The notes beneath the pieces are model-generated. The model was not told where the DNA came from, ran no database searches, and worked only from the letters and a program-made list of their open reading frames with translations. Below are positions 34,975 through 44,790 of a stretch of 64,000 nt of DNA, in pieces; the stretch's first letter is position 1, and each line of letters opens with the position of its first letter. This stretch comes from CAXXHQ01 sp963665265 (GTDB lineage Bacteria > Planctomycetota > Planctomycetia > Pirellulales > Thermoguttaceae), in the NCBI GenBank assembly GCA_963665265.2, contig OY762224.2, positions 2,976,001 through 3,040,000 of the forward strand, written 5' to 3'. A program made the translations under genes and the position numbers.

Positions 34975-35154
34975 GTGAGCGAAAGACAACAAGAAATCAA
35001 GCGTCGCCGTCATCGTCGTAAGAAATTGACCGCCTATAAGAAGAAGTTGAGCAAGGCCTCGGTTTCGGAAAAGGCGTTGATCGCCGAAAAGCTTCGCAAG
35101 CTGACGCCCGGCGCCGAAACGATTATCGAAAATTGGGAATTGATCAAGCGTTAA
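34975..35154 (+). CDS. Small Lys/Arg-rich protein, DUF6800-like
   Basis: A 59-residue protein beginning at GTG (34975) with GAGGAGAAATAG directly before it. It begins SERQQEIKRRRHRRKKLTAY and ends TPGAETIIENWELIKR. About a third of residues are Lys or Arg in the first half, predicted helical. I recognise it as resembling DUF6800, a family of short basic proteins found in planctomycetes, often strongly expressed and of unknown function; nucleic acid or ribosome binding is possible. Its own promoter and a strong terminator make it a monocistronic unit. Confidence 0.85.
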   Translation: MSERQQEIKRRRHRRKKLTAYKKKLSKASVSEKALIAEKLRKLTPGAETIIENWELIKR

Positions 35155-35185
35155 GCGACGAATTGATTGAACGAAAAACGGATGC

Positions 35186-35225
35186 GGCGGAAACGTCTCT
35201 CGCGGGCGTTTTCGCCGTTTTTTTT
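35186..35225 (+). terminator. Rho-independent terminator of the DUF6800-like gene
   Basis: A 10-bp stem (GGCGGAAACG with CGTTTTCGCC, one G-T pair) encloses an 11-base loop and is followed by GTTTTTTTT. It begins 31 bases after the stop codon. Confidence 0.85.
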
Positions 35226-35235
35226 ATGATGAGGG

Positions 35236-35964
35236 CTACGCTTCGCAGAAGGCGACCAAATCGCGCAGGTATTGCATCGCCTCTGAAACCTCGGAGACGG
35301 CGGCGCCTGAGGCGTGTGCTTTGCGATCGCATTTCGCCAAAAGGACCAATTCGTCGAAACTCTCGTGTTGTTGCAGACGGCGGCGCGATCGAGCGCCGAG
35401 CGTTCCGTCGAGCAAACACGCCGCCTCCGTGCAGCGCTCTATGAGCCATGCGGTGCGCGGCGTAACGTGGCCTTCAAGCGCTTCGAGTCCCGCTTGAACA
35501 TGGTCGCGAGGATCGATCGCTTTTCCCACATCGTGCAACAACGCCGCCAGCAGAAATTCCTCGTCGTAAGGCAGTTTGGCCTTGGCCAATTCAAAAGCCT
35601 GTAAACTGTGATAGAGCGCGTCTCCTTCGGGGTGCGTGCGCGGATCCTCTTTCACATTTTCTAGTGGAAGTAGAAGAGTTTCGTACGCACGGAAGCGATC
35701 GAGCGTTTTTGGGGAAGCGAGAGAATCGGGCGAGATTCTGGGGAAAAGCGGCGGCGACTCGCTTCTCGACTCAATCAATTGGACGACCGAATCGATTTGT
35801 TCGCGAATCTCGCGATCGGAGGGCAGGTCGGCCAATCTCAGGTGAGGGCCGTGAAAACGCCTGACGGCCATGCGTTTAGCTTGAAAAACGCCCGGCTCTT
35901 CCCGTTCAAAGATCAAACGAGCGGCTTCGAGCGCGACGCGACGACGCAATTTGTCGTTGCTCAT
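35236..35964 (-). CDS. HD-domain protein
   Basis: A 242-residue protein if started at ATG 35964 (SNDKLRRRVALEAARLIFER); a 22-codon longer frame begins with GTG and has no better ribosome site. The first 45 residues form a helical segment seen at the start of many planctomycete proteins (RLIFEREEPGVFQAK). The HD phosphohydrolase core has a first His in ALYHSLQAFELAK (about 118) and the HD pair in LLAALLHDVGKAIDP (about 145). These ligate a divalent metal. Such proteins hydrolyse nucleotides or phosphomonoesters; the second half lacks further known motifs. It is followed downstream by the terminator region of the DUF6800-like gene on the other strand. Confidence 0.8.
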   Translation of the reverse strand: MSNDKLRRRVALEAARLIFEREEPGVFQAKRMAVRRFHGPHLRLADLPSDREIREQIDSVVQLIESRSESPPLFPRISPDSLASPKTLDRFRAYETLLLPLENVKEDPRTHPEGDALYHSLQAFELAKAKLPYDEEFLLAALLHDVGKAIDPRDHVQAGLEALEGHVTPRTAWLIERCTEAACLLDGTLGARSRRRLQQHESFDELVLLAKCDRKAHASGAAVSEVSEAMQYLRDLVAFCEA

Positions 35965-36597
35965 GATGCGATTCGCGGCGGGGAATTCGGCATCCGGTTC
36001 CGCAAAAGGCAAGGAACCTTCAAGCCTCACCGCTTTTGCGTCAGTTTATTCCGCATACGTAAATCCGGCAATAGCGTTTTTCGACCGGATTATGACAAGA
36101 TTGGTTCCAGCGGGAGCGCCGTCTCGCCGGGAGGAGAAGAAGGGAGGTCGATCGAGCCCGAACGGCGAGAAATATTTTAGAGTCAGAAAGGAAATCCGAG
36201 AAGTTTTTTTGAGGTGCAACTCGCACTAATCAGATAGGTTTGCGAGTTAATATAAATGTCGCTTCTCCATAACAAAAATAGCTAATAGTCCATTACGATC
36301 GTTACTGGCGGAACGGTCGCGCTAGTTTTTGCGAATAAATGCCGGTTAACGCGACTCGAATAGTTGGCTCTTTGTTACGGCATAAGAGATATGCGGATTC
36401 TAGGCGTTAGTTTATTTTTGCGGAAGATTTAACGCGTGCGTCGGTTTTCGTGCTATTTTTGATTACGCATTAACCCCGCCAACGCCTACGTAGCAATACG
36501 TTACGTACGGCCGTCCGACGACGAGCGGAAAGACTCCCTCGCCGAACGACGCCGCGACGCTCACGTGCGTCGCATCTTGATCATAGGATTCGCGAAG
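35965..36597. other. Divergent intergenic region upstream of the chemotaxis operon
   Basis: No gene is visible between the HD-domain gene and cheA. DNA at 36230-36460 is AT-rich and probably contains the chemotaxis promoter, but neither a sigma-70 nor a sigma-28 (TAAA-N15-GCCGATAA) site is clear. AGGA lies nine bases before the ATG at 36598. Confidence 0.45.
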
Positions 36598-39489
36598 ATG
36601 CATTCGCCCGAAGAACGGCAACTGATCAGCGACTTTCAAGTCGAATCGAGAGAGCACCTCTCCGACATCGAAAGCCAGTTGCTTGCCATCGAAGCGGCAG
36701 GGGAAAACATCGACGAGGAACTCGTCAATCAAGTTTTTCGCGCGATCCATTCCATAAAAGGCGCGGCGGGATTTCTCGGATTTACGACTCTCGGGGCACT
36801 TGCCCACAATCTTGAAAACGTTTTGAACTTGGTTCGTTCGCGTAAACTCGTTCCGGAAACTCAAAACGTCGAAGTGATGTTGCACGCGGCGGATCGTTTG
36901 CAAGAGTTACTCGACGATATCGAGAACTCGAATGAAGAAGTCGTGAACGACCACATTGAGGCGTTAGAGGCGATAGTGCGAGGAGACTACGTCGCGGCGG
37001 CGAAAGCGCCGGTCGATAAGCCGCCCGTCGCGGAGCCTGTAAGTAATTCTGTTTGCGTGACGAGCGAAACGAGCCCGGCGGAAATTCCAGTCGCGTCCCC
37101 TTCTCCGGAAATCGTTCCGGCCGAATCAATCGCATCGGCTGTCGAATCTCCGGTCACCGATTTCGATACCGAAAACAATTCCGACGAGACGATGCCGGCG
37201 GCTGAGGCTGAAGAGGTCGTTTCGTCATCTTCATACGAACTTACGGAACCAATTTCCGAAAGCGGCGCCATGAGCACTACTCAAAGTTACGCGGCGGAAA
37301 ACGCCGATCCTGCTCCCGTCACGGAGCAGACGCACGCAGTTACTCCTTCGACGGAAAACGCCGAAAGCGTCCATGAAGCGAACCATGCGAAATCAAGCGC
37401 CTGCGGCGACGCAAACATTCGCGTCTCGGTGACGGTCCTTGACCGGCTAATGAATTTGGCAGGCGAGCTCGTTTTAGCTCGTAATCAATTGTTGCAAGTC
37501 GTGAACTCGCGCGAGAAGGCGAACGTCGATTCGGTGGCCGCGCGAATCAATCAGATTACGAGCGAGTTGCAAGAAGCGATCATGCAGACTCGCATGCAGA
37601 CGGTCGGGAACGTGTTCAATAAATTCCCGCGAGTCGTTCGCGACTTAAGCAACAAGCTCGGTAAGCAATGCGAACTGATCGTCGAAGGAACGGAAGTCGA
37701 ATTGGACAAGTCGATCATCGAAGCGATCGGCGATCCTCTGACGCATTTAGTACGGAACGGCGTCGATCACGGCGTTGAGCTTCCCGATGTGCGGCAGAGA
37801 AACGGCAAGCAGCCCAAGGGGACATTGACGCTTCGTGCGTTCCATCAAGCCGGCAAGGTGAACATAACGCTCAAGGACGACGGCCAAGGCATCGACGGCG
37901 CGAAATTACGCTCACATGCGGTTGAAAAAGGAATCATTACGCAGGATCAAGCTCGCGAGATGAGCGACCGCGAGGCCTTGCAATTGATATTCAAGCCCGG
38001 TTTCTCGATGGCGAAGTGCGTTACCGACGTCAGCGGTCGCGGCGTCGGGATGGACGTAGTGAAAACGAATATTGAAAAGCTCGGCGGAACGGTCAACGTC
38101 GAGACGCAAATCGGACAAGGAAGCACGTTCCACGTCAAGCTTCCGCTTACATTGGCGATCATTCCCTCGTTGGTGGTGCGATCGAACAATCAGCCTTTCG
38201 CAATTCCGCAGACGAGCATACGCGAACTCGTTCGAATTAAGGCTAGCGAAGTAGGGAATCGGATTCAGCACGTGAAGAACGCGGAAGTTCTTCGACTGCG
38301 AGGTCGATTGTTGCCGCTCGTTCGATTGAACTCGGCTATGAGCGTTGCGAATTCGGCCTCGTCGGGGCCTGAGACCTCGATGGCGGCGATGAACATCGTC
38401 GTGGTCGAGTCGGGGCGATTGCACTACGGCCTGATCGTGGACGGACTTCACGATTCGGAGGAGATCGTCGTTAAGCCCTTGGGACGACATATGCAACATT
38501 GCTCTTGCTTGTCGGGCGCGACGATTCTCGGCGACGGCGAAGTGGCGTTGATTTTGGACGTCGCCGGCATCGCCAATTACACGCATTTGACGCGTCTTGA
38601 CCAGGAAGAGGAATCGGAGGCCGGAACTGAAGATAGCGCCGCGAAATCCGCTGAAGATTCGCAAGTCGTCTTACTGTTCACGAACAATCCCCACGAGCAA
38701 TTCGCCGTTCCAATGGAGTTGATTTCTCGATTGGAGAGAATTCGAGCCGATCAGATCGACAGCGTCGGCGGCCAGGAAGTTCTTCAATATCGAGGCGGGT
38801 CGTTGCCGCTTTTGCGATTAGAAAACTGCATTTCAGCCTCGGCAGGTCCGGAGTCGGCTACTCTGCACATTCTCGTCTTCAGCGTGATGAAGCGCGAAGT
38901 CGGCTTGGTCGTTCCTCGTTTAGTGGATATCCGTGAAGTGTCGGTGGACGTCGATACCGTCACGCTACGCGAACAAGGCGTTATCGGTTCGATCGTAGAA
39001 GACGGACGAGCAACTCGCTTGCTCGATTTATACGAAATCACGCAAAAGTCGCACCCGAGTTGGTTTGAAGTCAAAACCGAAGAAGTCAAAAAACGTGCAA
39101 GTTCGACGACGATTCTCCTGGCCGAGGATTCGGACTTCTTCCGCAAGCAGCTTGGCGGATTCCTGACTTCGGAAGGCTACGACGTTATCGCTTGCGAGGA
39201 CGGAGCCGTCGCCTGGGAGACTCTTCAAGCGACGGATAAAGAAGTCAGTTTAGTGATCAGCGACATTGAAATGCCGAGGATGAACGGATTTGAGTTATGC
39301 CGCGTGATTAAAGAAAGCCCCCGATTCCAGGAAATTCCCGTAATCGCGGTCACATCGTTGGCCGGCGACGACGATATGCGTCACGGATCGCAAGTTGGTT
39401 TCAACGAATACCATGTAAAGCTCGATCGTGAAAGGTTGCTAGGAGCGGTCACGAAACTAACGCGAAAACGAGCCGCGAGCTTGGTTTAA
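36598..39489 (+). CDS. cheA: Hybrid CheA histidine kinase with two CheW-like domains and a receiver
   Basis: A 963-residue chemotaxis kinase; the ATG at 36598 has an AGGA nine bases upstream, while a GTG 33 bases earlier has none. Domains in order: HPt (phospho-His about 51 in RAIHSIKGAAGF), an acidic Ala/Ser/Glu-rich linker (about 140-270), dimerisation helices, the ATPase (N-box HLVRNGVDHG about 380, G1 DDGQGID, G2 GRGVGMD about 480), CheW-like domain 1 (about 522-660), CheW-like domain 2 (about 685-825) and a REC domain (ILLAEDSDFF about 838, phospho-Asp in ISDIEMP about 887). It relays receptor signals. The fused receiver may replace a free CheY or act as a phosphate sink; no cheY is in the cluster. 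Confidence 0.95.
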   Translation: MHSPEERQLISDFQVESREHLSDIESQLLAIEAAGENIDEELVNQVFRAIHSIKGAAGFLGFTTLGALAHNLENVLNLVRSRKLVPETQNVEVMLHAADRLQELLDDIENSNEEVVNDHIEALEAIVRGDYVAAAKAPVDKPPVAEPVSNSVCVTSETSPAEIPVASPSPEIVPAESIASAVESPVTDFDTENNSDETMPAAEAEEVVSSSSYELTEPISESGAMSTTQSYAAENADPAPVTEQTHAVTPSTENAESVHEANHAKSSACGDANIRVSVTVLDRLMNLAGELVLARNQLLQVVNSREKANVDSVAARINQITSELQEAIMQTRMQTVGNVFNKFPRVVRDLSNKLGKQCELIVEGTEVELDKSIIEAIGDPLTHLVRNGVDHGVELPDVRQRNGKQPKGTLTLRAFHQAGKVNITLKDDGQGIDGAKLRSHAVEKGIITQDQAREMSDREALQLIFKPGFSMAKCVTDVSGRGVGMDVVKTNIEKLGGTVNVETQIGQGSTFHVKLPLTLAIIPSLVVRSNNQPFAIPQTSIRELVRIKASEVGNRIQHVKNAEVLRLRGRLLPLVRLNSAMSVANSASSGPETSMAAMNIVVVESGRLHYGLIVDGLHDSEEIVVKPLGRHMQHCSCLSGATILGDGEVALILDVAGIANYTHLTRLDQEEESEAGTEDSAAKSAEDSQVVLLFTNNPHEQFAVPMELISRLERIRADQIDSVGGQEVLQYRGGSLPLLRLENCISASAGPESATLHILVFSVMKREVGLVVPRLVDIREVSVDVDTVTLREQGVIGSIVEDGRATRLLDLYEITQKSHPSWFEVKTEEVKKRASSTTILLAEDSDFFRKQLGGFLTSEGYDVIACEDGAVAWETLQATDKEVSLVISDIEMPRMNGFELCRVIKESPRFQEIPVIAVTSLAGDDDMRHGSQVGFNEYHVKLDRERLLGAVTKLTRKRAASLV

Positions 39490-39528
39490 CGAAATTCAGG
39501 GCGACGCGAAAGGCGTCGGTGAAGAATT

Positions 39529-40005
39529 ATGCACTCAGTAAAAGAATATCAGCACGGATTCGTCGGGACGGAAGTCGAATTCGCCACGTTTTACGTGGGC
39601 GATCTTCATCTCGGCGCGGATATATTGCAAGTCGAAGAAATCAACCGTCACTTGGAGCTGACTCCGGTCCCGCAAGCTCCGGAATGCGTTCGCGGCGTGA
39701 TCAACTTGCGGGGCGAAGTTGTGACGGTCGTTGACTTGCGAACGATCTTGGGATTGGAAAGGATCGAGATTACGCCGAAGAATCGGAACGTGATAGTCAA
39801 TTCCAAAGGCGAGCAAATCGGTTTGCTCGTGGATCGCATCGGAGACGTGGTCAACGCCTCGACCGATCAAATTGAGCCGCCGCCTGCGAACTTAAGCGGA
39901 GTCGACGGACGCTTCTTTCGCGGCGTTTACAAGCTGGACGGCGAGCTTTTGGTGATTTTAGACATTGAAACCGCTTTGGCGGATGAGAATAAAAATCGCG
40001 GATGA
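39529..40005 (+). CDS. cheW: Chemotaxis coupling protein CheW
   Basis: A 158-residue single CheW domain that links receptors to CheA at the inner membrane. Family marks are FATFYVGDLHLGADILQVEE near the start, APECVRGVINLRGEVVTVVD (about 53-72) and RFFRGVYKLDGELLVILDIE at the end. It starts 39 bases after cheA and is followed by the receptor gene after 86 bases. It is normal in length and looks fully functional. Confidence 0.94.
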   Translation: MHSVKEYQHGFVGTEVEFATFYVGDLHLGADILQVEEINRHLELTPVPQAPECVRGVINLRGEVVTVVDLRTILGLERIEITPKNRNVIVNSKGEQIGLLVDRIGDVVNASTDQIEPPPANLSGVDGRFFRGVYKLDGELLVILDIETALADENKNRG

Positions 40006-40091
40006 GTATCGAGTATTTCGCCGCACGGGTTAAAGGGAACGCGAGCGGAGATTAAATAAACCTACTAACGTGTTATTCGGAAGGTCCTAAA

Positions 40092-42476
40092 ATGCTAAGT
40101 AATCTGAAAATCGGAACGAAACTATTCGCGGGCTTCGGCGTGGTGACCGGCGTTCTCGCCGTGTTGGGAATCACCTGTCTTATTATGTTCGGCAGCGTCG
40201 GAAGCAAAGCTACGTCGATGGACAAACACAATCTCGCCGCCGTGCAGAATTCGACCGGCGTCGAACGGAAGGCCTTCGAGTGCATTTTGGGCGAAAAGAA
40301 ATACCTTCTCGATAAGAAGGAAGAGATTCAGAAGCAGGCGATGACCGACTTGGCCTCGTTGAATAAATATCTTGACGAAGTCGACGTCGTCGCCAAAGCA
40401 TACGACGACGAAGCTCTCGCCAAAAAGTCGAAGGACGTTCGCGGCATGGCCGAGCAATGGGGAAAGCTCTACAACCAAGGCGTCGCGGCGATTAAGCTAT
40501 GCGACGAAGCCTACGCGGTGATGGGAGCGAAGGGCGTTTCGGTCGGTAAAGAAGCCGACAATTATATGGCTTCGAAAAAGACCGAATACTTGGAAGCGAA
40601 GACCGCGCTAGCGATTGTGAATAAAATCGTCAATTGCGTTTGGGAAATGCGATATTCGCGTCAAAAGCTGAACGTCGAGAAGGACAAAAAATACGTCGAA
40701 TACGTCGCCAAAATGGCTGACATTATTGAAAAGTATTGCGACGAGCTCGGTAAGCTTCACCCTGATGAAACGGAAAAGCAGCAAATCGCAGCCGCAATTA
40801 AGACCGCCAAGTCCTACTCGGAAGTCACCGCGAAATACGCCGAGGAATTGTTGAAGAACGCGAGTTCAGAAGCCGTCGTCGCTTTGGATAAGGCCAATTC
40901 AGAAGCGGGGACGTCGTTGATAAAAACCGCGAACGAGTACCTTAACGCCAAGCAGGCTAAGGTCGATAAAATCGCCGACGCCGTCTTCATCGTGGCGGAT
41001 GTCGCACAGACGGCGCCTGTGGCTCGTCTTTGCGCGATTAAGTACATGCTCGACAAGCGCCCGGAAGATTTTAAAGCGATGTTGACGAAAATCTCCTCGC
41101 TCGACGCTCTTTACGAAGATCTTCGCAAGGTATCGTTGACCAACGACGATAATGTGAGAATTGAATCCGCCGATAAAGCGACTCAAGAGTATCTCGCCGC
41201 CGCGAACGGTTGGAAGGCGAACGACTCGAAGCTGTACGACGAAATTCTTCCGGCGATGAAAACCGGCGGCGAAGCCGTAATTAAGAACGCCCAAACGGCC
41301 GAAAACGACGCTTGGACGGCGGCCGGCGACGCTGTCGCCAGCGTGAACTCGATCGTCAGTTTTTCTTCTTACATGACGATATTCGCCTTGATTTTCGGCG
41401 TGGTGATCGGTTGCACCGCCGCGTTCGTCATTACCAAGGGAATAACGAAGCCTGTCAACCAGGTCGTCGCCAATTTGCGCGACATCGCCGAAGGAGAAGG
41501 CGATTTGACCAAGCGCTTGGAAGTGACCGGCAAAGACGAGATCGGAGCCTTGGCACACTGGTTCAACACCTTCTTGAACAAATTGCAAACGACCGTCTCG
41601 AAGGTCGCAACGAACGCCCAGACGTTGTCCGGCGCGTCTCAAGAGCTTTCATCGACCGCCGCGCAATTGGCGAGCGGGGCCGAAGAGACGACGAAAGAGT
41701 CGGCCACGGTGGCCGCCGCCGCAGAACAGATGTCGGCGAACATGCGAAATATATCGGCCTCGACCGAAGAGATGTCCACGAACGTTCGCGTCGTCGCCTC
41801 TTCGATCGAAGAGCTGACCTCAAGCATCGGCGAAGTTGCGAAGAGCGCCGAACAGGCCGCTAGCGTGGCCGACAACGCCGCCTCATTAGCCAACGTGAGC
41901 AATCAGAAAATCGACGAACTTGGCTCGGCCGCCAATGAAATCGGCAAAGTCATCGAAGTGATTCAGGATATTGCCGAGCAAACGAATCTTCTGGCCTTGA
42001 ACGCGACGATTGAAGCCGCTCGAGCCGGCGAGGCGGGCAAAGGTTTCGCCGTCGTCGCAACGGAAGTCAAGGAATTGGCGAAGCAAACGGCCACGGCGAC
42101 CGAAGACATTCGCCAACGCATTGAAAGCATTCAAGGATGCACGAACCACACGGTTCACGCAATCGGCGAAATTAGCGAAGTCATTAAGAAGGTGAACGAG
42201 GTTTCTCGCGTGATCGCTTCCGCCGTCGAAGAGCAAAGCATCACGACGAAAGAGATTGCCCGAAACGTCGCCCAGACCGCCCAAGCCGCCGACACCGTGT
42301 CGAAGGGGGTCGCCGAATCGGCCACCGCCAGCCAAGAGATTACCCGAACGATCGTTTCCGTCGATCAAGCGGCTCGGCAATCGTCGCAAGGCGCCGCTTT
42401 AACCCAAAGAGCCGGACAGAATCTGTCCAGCCTTTCGTCCGATCTCCAATCGTTGATGGGACAATTCAAGGTTTAA
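40092..42476 (+). CDS. Methyl-accepting chemotaxis protein
   Basis: A 794-residue transmembrane receptor. TM1 is at about 12-34 (FGVVTGVLAVLGITCLIMFG), followed by an unusually large, all-helical periplasmic sensor domain of about 385 residues resembling the helical bimodular (HBM) type, then TM2 (about 425-448, FALIFGVVIGCTAAFVI) and a HAMP domain (GITKPVNQVVANLRDIAEGE). The cytoplasmic signalling hairpin contains AEQTNLLALNATIEAARAGE with the highly conserved tip at about 630-650. Flanking Glu/Gln/Ala-rich helices provide methylation sites for CheR and CheB encoded just downstream. GGAAGG precedes the ATG. The ligand cannot be inferred from sequence. Confidence 0.94.
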   Translation: MLSNLKIGTKLFAGFGVVTGVLAVLGITCLIMFGSVGSKATSMDKHNLAAVQNSTGVERKAFECILGEKKYLLDKKEEIQKQAMTDLASLNKYLDEVDVVAKAYDDEALAKKSKDVRGMAEQWGKLYNQGVAAIKLCDEAYAVMGAKGVSVGKEADNYMASKKTEYLEAKTALAIVNKIVNCVWEMRYSRQKLNVEKDKKYVEYVAKMADIIEKYCDELGKLHPDETEKQQIAAAIKTAKSYSEVTAKYAEELLKNASSEAVVALDKANSEAGTSLIKTANEYLNAKQAKVDKIADAVFIVADVAQTAPVARLCAIKYMLDKRPEDFKAMLTKISSLDALYEDLRKVSLTNDDNVRIESADKATQEYLAAANGWKANDSKLYDEILPAMKTGGEAVIKNAQTAENDAWTAAGDAVASVNSIVSFSSYMTIFALIFGVVIGCTAAFVITKGITKPVNQVVANLRDIAEGEGDLTKRLEVTGKDEIGALAHWFNTFLNKLQTTVSKVATNAQTLSGASQELSSTAAQLASGAEETTKESATVAAAAEQMSANMRNISASTEEMSTNVRVVASSIEELTSSIGEVAKSAEQAASVADNAASLANVSNQKIDELGSAANEIGKVIEVIQDIAEQTNLLALNATIEAARAGEAGKGFAVVATEVKELAKQTATATEDIRQRIESIQGCTNHTVHAIGEISEVIKKVNEVSRVIASAVEEQSITTKEIARNVAQTAQAADTVSKGVAESATASQEITRTIVSVDQAARQSSQGAALTQRAGQNLSSLSSDLQSLMGQFKV

Positions 42477-42490
42477 TTACGACGATAAAG

Positions 42491-42513
42491 GGGCGGAGAT
42501 CGCTCCGCCCTTC
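42491..42513 (+). terminator. Hairpin after the receptor gene
   Basis: An 8-bp stem GGGCGGAG/CTCCGCCC around ATCG, followed by TTCTATT. It lies 15 bases after the stop codon and 50 bases before cheB, so it may attenuate rather than end transcription of the chemotaxis operon. Confidence 0.5.
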
Positions 42514-42561
42514 TATTGGAAATTGATCCGAAACAATCACCTTTAACCTCGGCAATCGAAT

Positions 42562-43674
42562 ATGGCTGACGACGTACTACGCATATTGATTGTGGACGAT
42601 ACGATCACGTATCGAAAGATCGCCGAGTCATTATTGTCCACGATTCCAGGCGTTCAGATAGTCGGATCGGCGGCGAACGGAAAGATTGCGCTCGACAAAA
42701 TGTCGCAATCACCGGTCGATCTCCTGCTCCTCGATTTGGAAATGCCGGAACTGGACGGATTAGGCGTGTTGCGACGCCTGAAAGAACAAGGAACCGACGT
42801 CGGCGTGATCATGCTCAGCGCGTTCACGACGACAGGGGCTTCAGCGACTCTCGAAGCTTTGGAGCTTGGCGCCTTCGACTTCATCGTCAAACCCTCGGGC
42901 GCGTCGATGCAAGAGAACCAAGCCCATTTGCTGCTTGAACTACGCCATAAAATCGCGGCGTACAGTCGCACCCGGGGTATACGAGAGATTTTGCGTAGCG
43001 GCGGCGATCGCAAGCCGTCGTCGGCGATGGGCCCGGTCGTCTCGGGTTTCAACCCGATGGAACGTCACGCCACGCAGGCATCTCGCGGAAAAATAGAAAT
43101 CGCGGCAATCGGCATCTCGACGGGCGGGCCGCCCGCTTTGACCGAAATGCTTCCGCTATTGCCGAAAACTTTGGAAATTCCCGTGTTGATCGTGCAGCAT
43201 ATGCCGCCCGTCTTCACGAAGTCGCTCGCCGATGATTTGAATAGGCGTTGCGCGACTCCGGTCAAAGAGGCGGAAAACGGCGACGCCTTGCAGCCGGGAC
43301 ATGTTTACATCGCTCAGGGCGGACGCCATATGAAACTACGGCGCGACGAGGATGCCGTTCGCGTCGTAATTACCGAGGATCCCCCTGAAAATAGCTGCCG
43401 ACCGTCGGTCGATTATCTCTTCCGCTCCGTTGCGGAGATTTACGGGCCGAACGCGTTGGCGGTGATTATGACCGGAATGGGAAACGACGGTTCCGCCGGA
43501 TGCCGTCTGATGAAGAGCGTCGGGGCGACGATAATCGCGCAGAACGCCGCATCGTGCGTCGTTTACGGTATGCCGCGAGAACCCATCGAACAAGGCGTCG
43601 TTGACGTCGTCGTCCCGCTTTCTGACATTGCCGGAGAAATTGTACGGCAGATCAGAAAAGGGGCCACCGCATGA
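42562..43674 (+). CDS. cheB: Chemotaxis protein-glutamate methylesterase CheB
   Basis: A 370-residue response regulator-esterase that removes receptor methyl groups when phosphorylated by CheA. The receiver (about 6-125) has the acidic pair in LIVDDTITY and the phospho-Asp in LLLLDLEMPELDG (about 58). The esterase (about 175-365) shows the catalytic Ser in GISTGGPPAL, His in IVQHMPPVF and Asp in MTGMGNDGSAG. The stop overlaps the cheR start (ATGA), so CheB and CheR are translationally coupled. Confidence 0.95.
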   Translation: MADDVLRILIVDDTITYRKIAESLLSTIPGVQIVGSAANGKIALDKMSQSPVDLLLLDLEMPELDGLGVLRRLKEQGTDVGVIMLSAFTTTGASATLEALELGAFDFIVKPSGASMQENQAHLLLELRHKIAAYSRTRGIREILRSGGDRKPSSAMGPVVSGFNPMERHATQASRGKIEIAAIGISTGGPPALTEMLPLLPKTLEIPVLIVQHMPPVFTKSLADDLNRRCATPVKEAENGDALQPGHVYIAQGGRHMKLRRDEDAVRVVITEDPPENSCRPSVDYLFRSVAEIYGPNALAVIMTGMGNDGSAGCRLMKSVGATIIAQNAASCVVYGMPREPIEQGVVDVVVPLSDIAGEIVRQIRKGATA

Positions 43675-44567
43675 AAGCGACCGCAGACGACGTCCAATTC
43701 GTCGCCCGTTTGGTCGAGGAGTTGTGCGGCATCATCATCGACTCGGGGAAGGAATACCTCATCGAAAGTCGACTTGCCGAGTTGGCGCGCGCCGAAGAGT
43801 GCGCGTCCTACTCGGAGCTCTGCCACAAAGCCAGGCACGGAGGAAACCCTCTCTTGCAGCATCGAATCATCGATTCGATCACCACGCAAGAGACGTTGTT
43901 CTTTCGCGATGATTCTCCCTTCCAAGCGTTGCAAAATAAAATACTGCCCGACATTATCGACGCCAAGGCGAATACGGCTTGGTCGAAACGTCTGCGAATT
44001 TGGTCGGCGGCCTCGAGCACCGGTCAAGAGGCGTATAGCATCGCAATGACTTTGCGCGAAACCATTTTCGACATCGATAAATGGGACGTCATGATTCACG
44101 CCACCGACATTTCGCCGGCGGCCATCGCGAAGGCGAGCTTGGGGCGCTATGAAAAGTTCGAAATCGAACGCGGCATGAAGCCCGAGTGGCTGTCAAAGTA
44201 CTTCGCTTCGGAACCGAACAATAAGTGGCGGGTGAAAGACCATATTCGCGGAATGGTTTCGTTCCAACGCCGCAATCTTTTGGAGCCGTTTATCGACGTC
44301 GGATTCTTCGACGTGATATTTTGCCGGAACGTGGCGATCTATTTCAATCCGGGACCGCGAAAAGACCTCTTTCAGCGGATCGCGAAGCAATTGTCGCAAG
44401 ACGGCTATCTGATCGTGGGGTCTTCGGAATCGTTGCTCGACGTCGGGCCGGAGTTTCAGCCGCAATACCATTGTCGAACGACTTTCTACCAGCCGAACCG
44501 TCGCAACATTCCTCTGAAGCCGACGAGTCCGGAATTCTTAAAACCGCAGTCTATTTTGGGCAAATAG
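43671..44567 (+). CDS. cheR: Chemotaxis protein methyltransferase CheR
   Basis: A 298-residue SAM-dependent enzyme that methylates receptor glutamates. After an N-terminal helical domain, it carries TTQETLFFRDDSPF, the SAM motif IWSAASSTGQEAYSIAM (about 108-124, where most relatives have Cys in place of the second Ser) and DVIFCRNVAIYF (about 210-221), all standard for CheR. The start overlaps cheB by four bases. It closes the chemotaxis operon. No flagellar gene is in the window, so the system may serve motility or another output. Confidence 0.94.
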   Translation: MKATADDVQFVARLVEELCGIIIDSGKEYLIESRLAELARAEECASYSELCHKARHGGNPLLQHRIIDSITTQETLFFRDDSPFQALQNKILPDIIDAKANTAWSKRLRIWSAASSTGQEAYSIAMTLRETIFDIDKWDVMIHATDISPAAIAKASLGRYEKFEIERGMKPEWLSKYFASEPNNKWRVKDHIRGMVSFQRRNLLEPFIDVGFFDVIFCRNVAIYFNPGPRKDLFQRIAKQLSQDGYLIVGSSESLLDVGPEFQPQYHCRTTFYQPNRRNIPLKPTSPEFLKPQSILGK

Positions 44568-44790
44568 GAATTGGTTGGGCGTTGACTTTTATTGTCCGGC
44601 AAGCGATTCAATGCGGAATGTCGCCACCCCTCTTTGTGACTACTTGAGCGTTTGATTCCGCTCTGGTTTCGTTAAAACGCCATTTTTTCCGCAGGAGCGG
44701 GGTGGAGCCGCTCGATAACCCATTCAAATATAGGTAATATGTAAGTTTCGATTTGGTATTGTTTTCCCTCCACCCAATACAGACACGGCC

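Noticed and set aside
44568..44790. Lysine riboswitch or T-box upstream of aspartate kinase
   Set aside because: The 223-base leader has one GC-rich hairpin but no recognisable lysine-riboswitch core, T-box motif or leader peptide.
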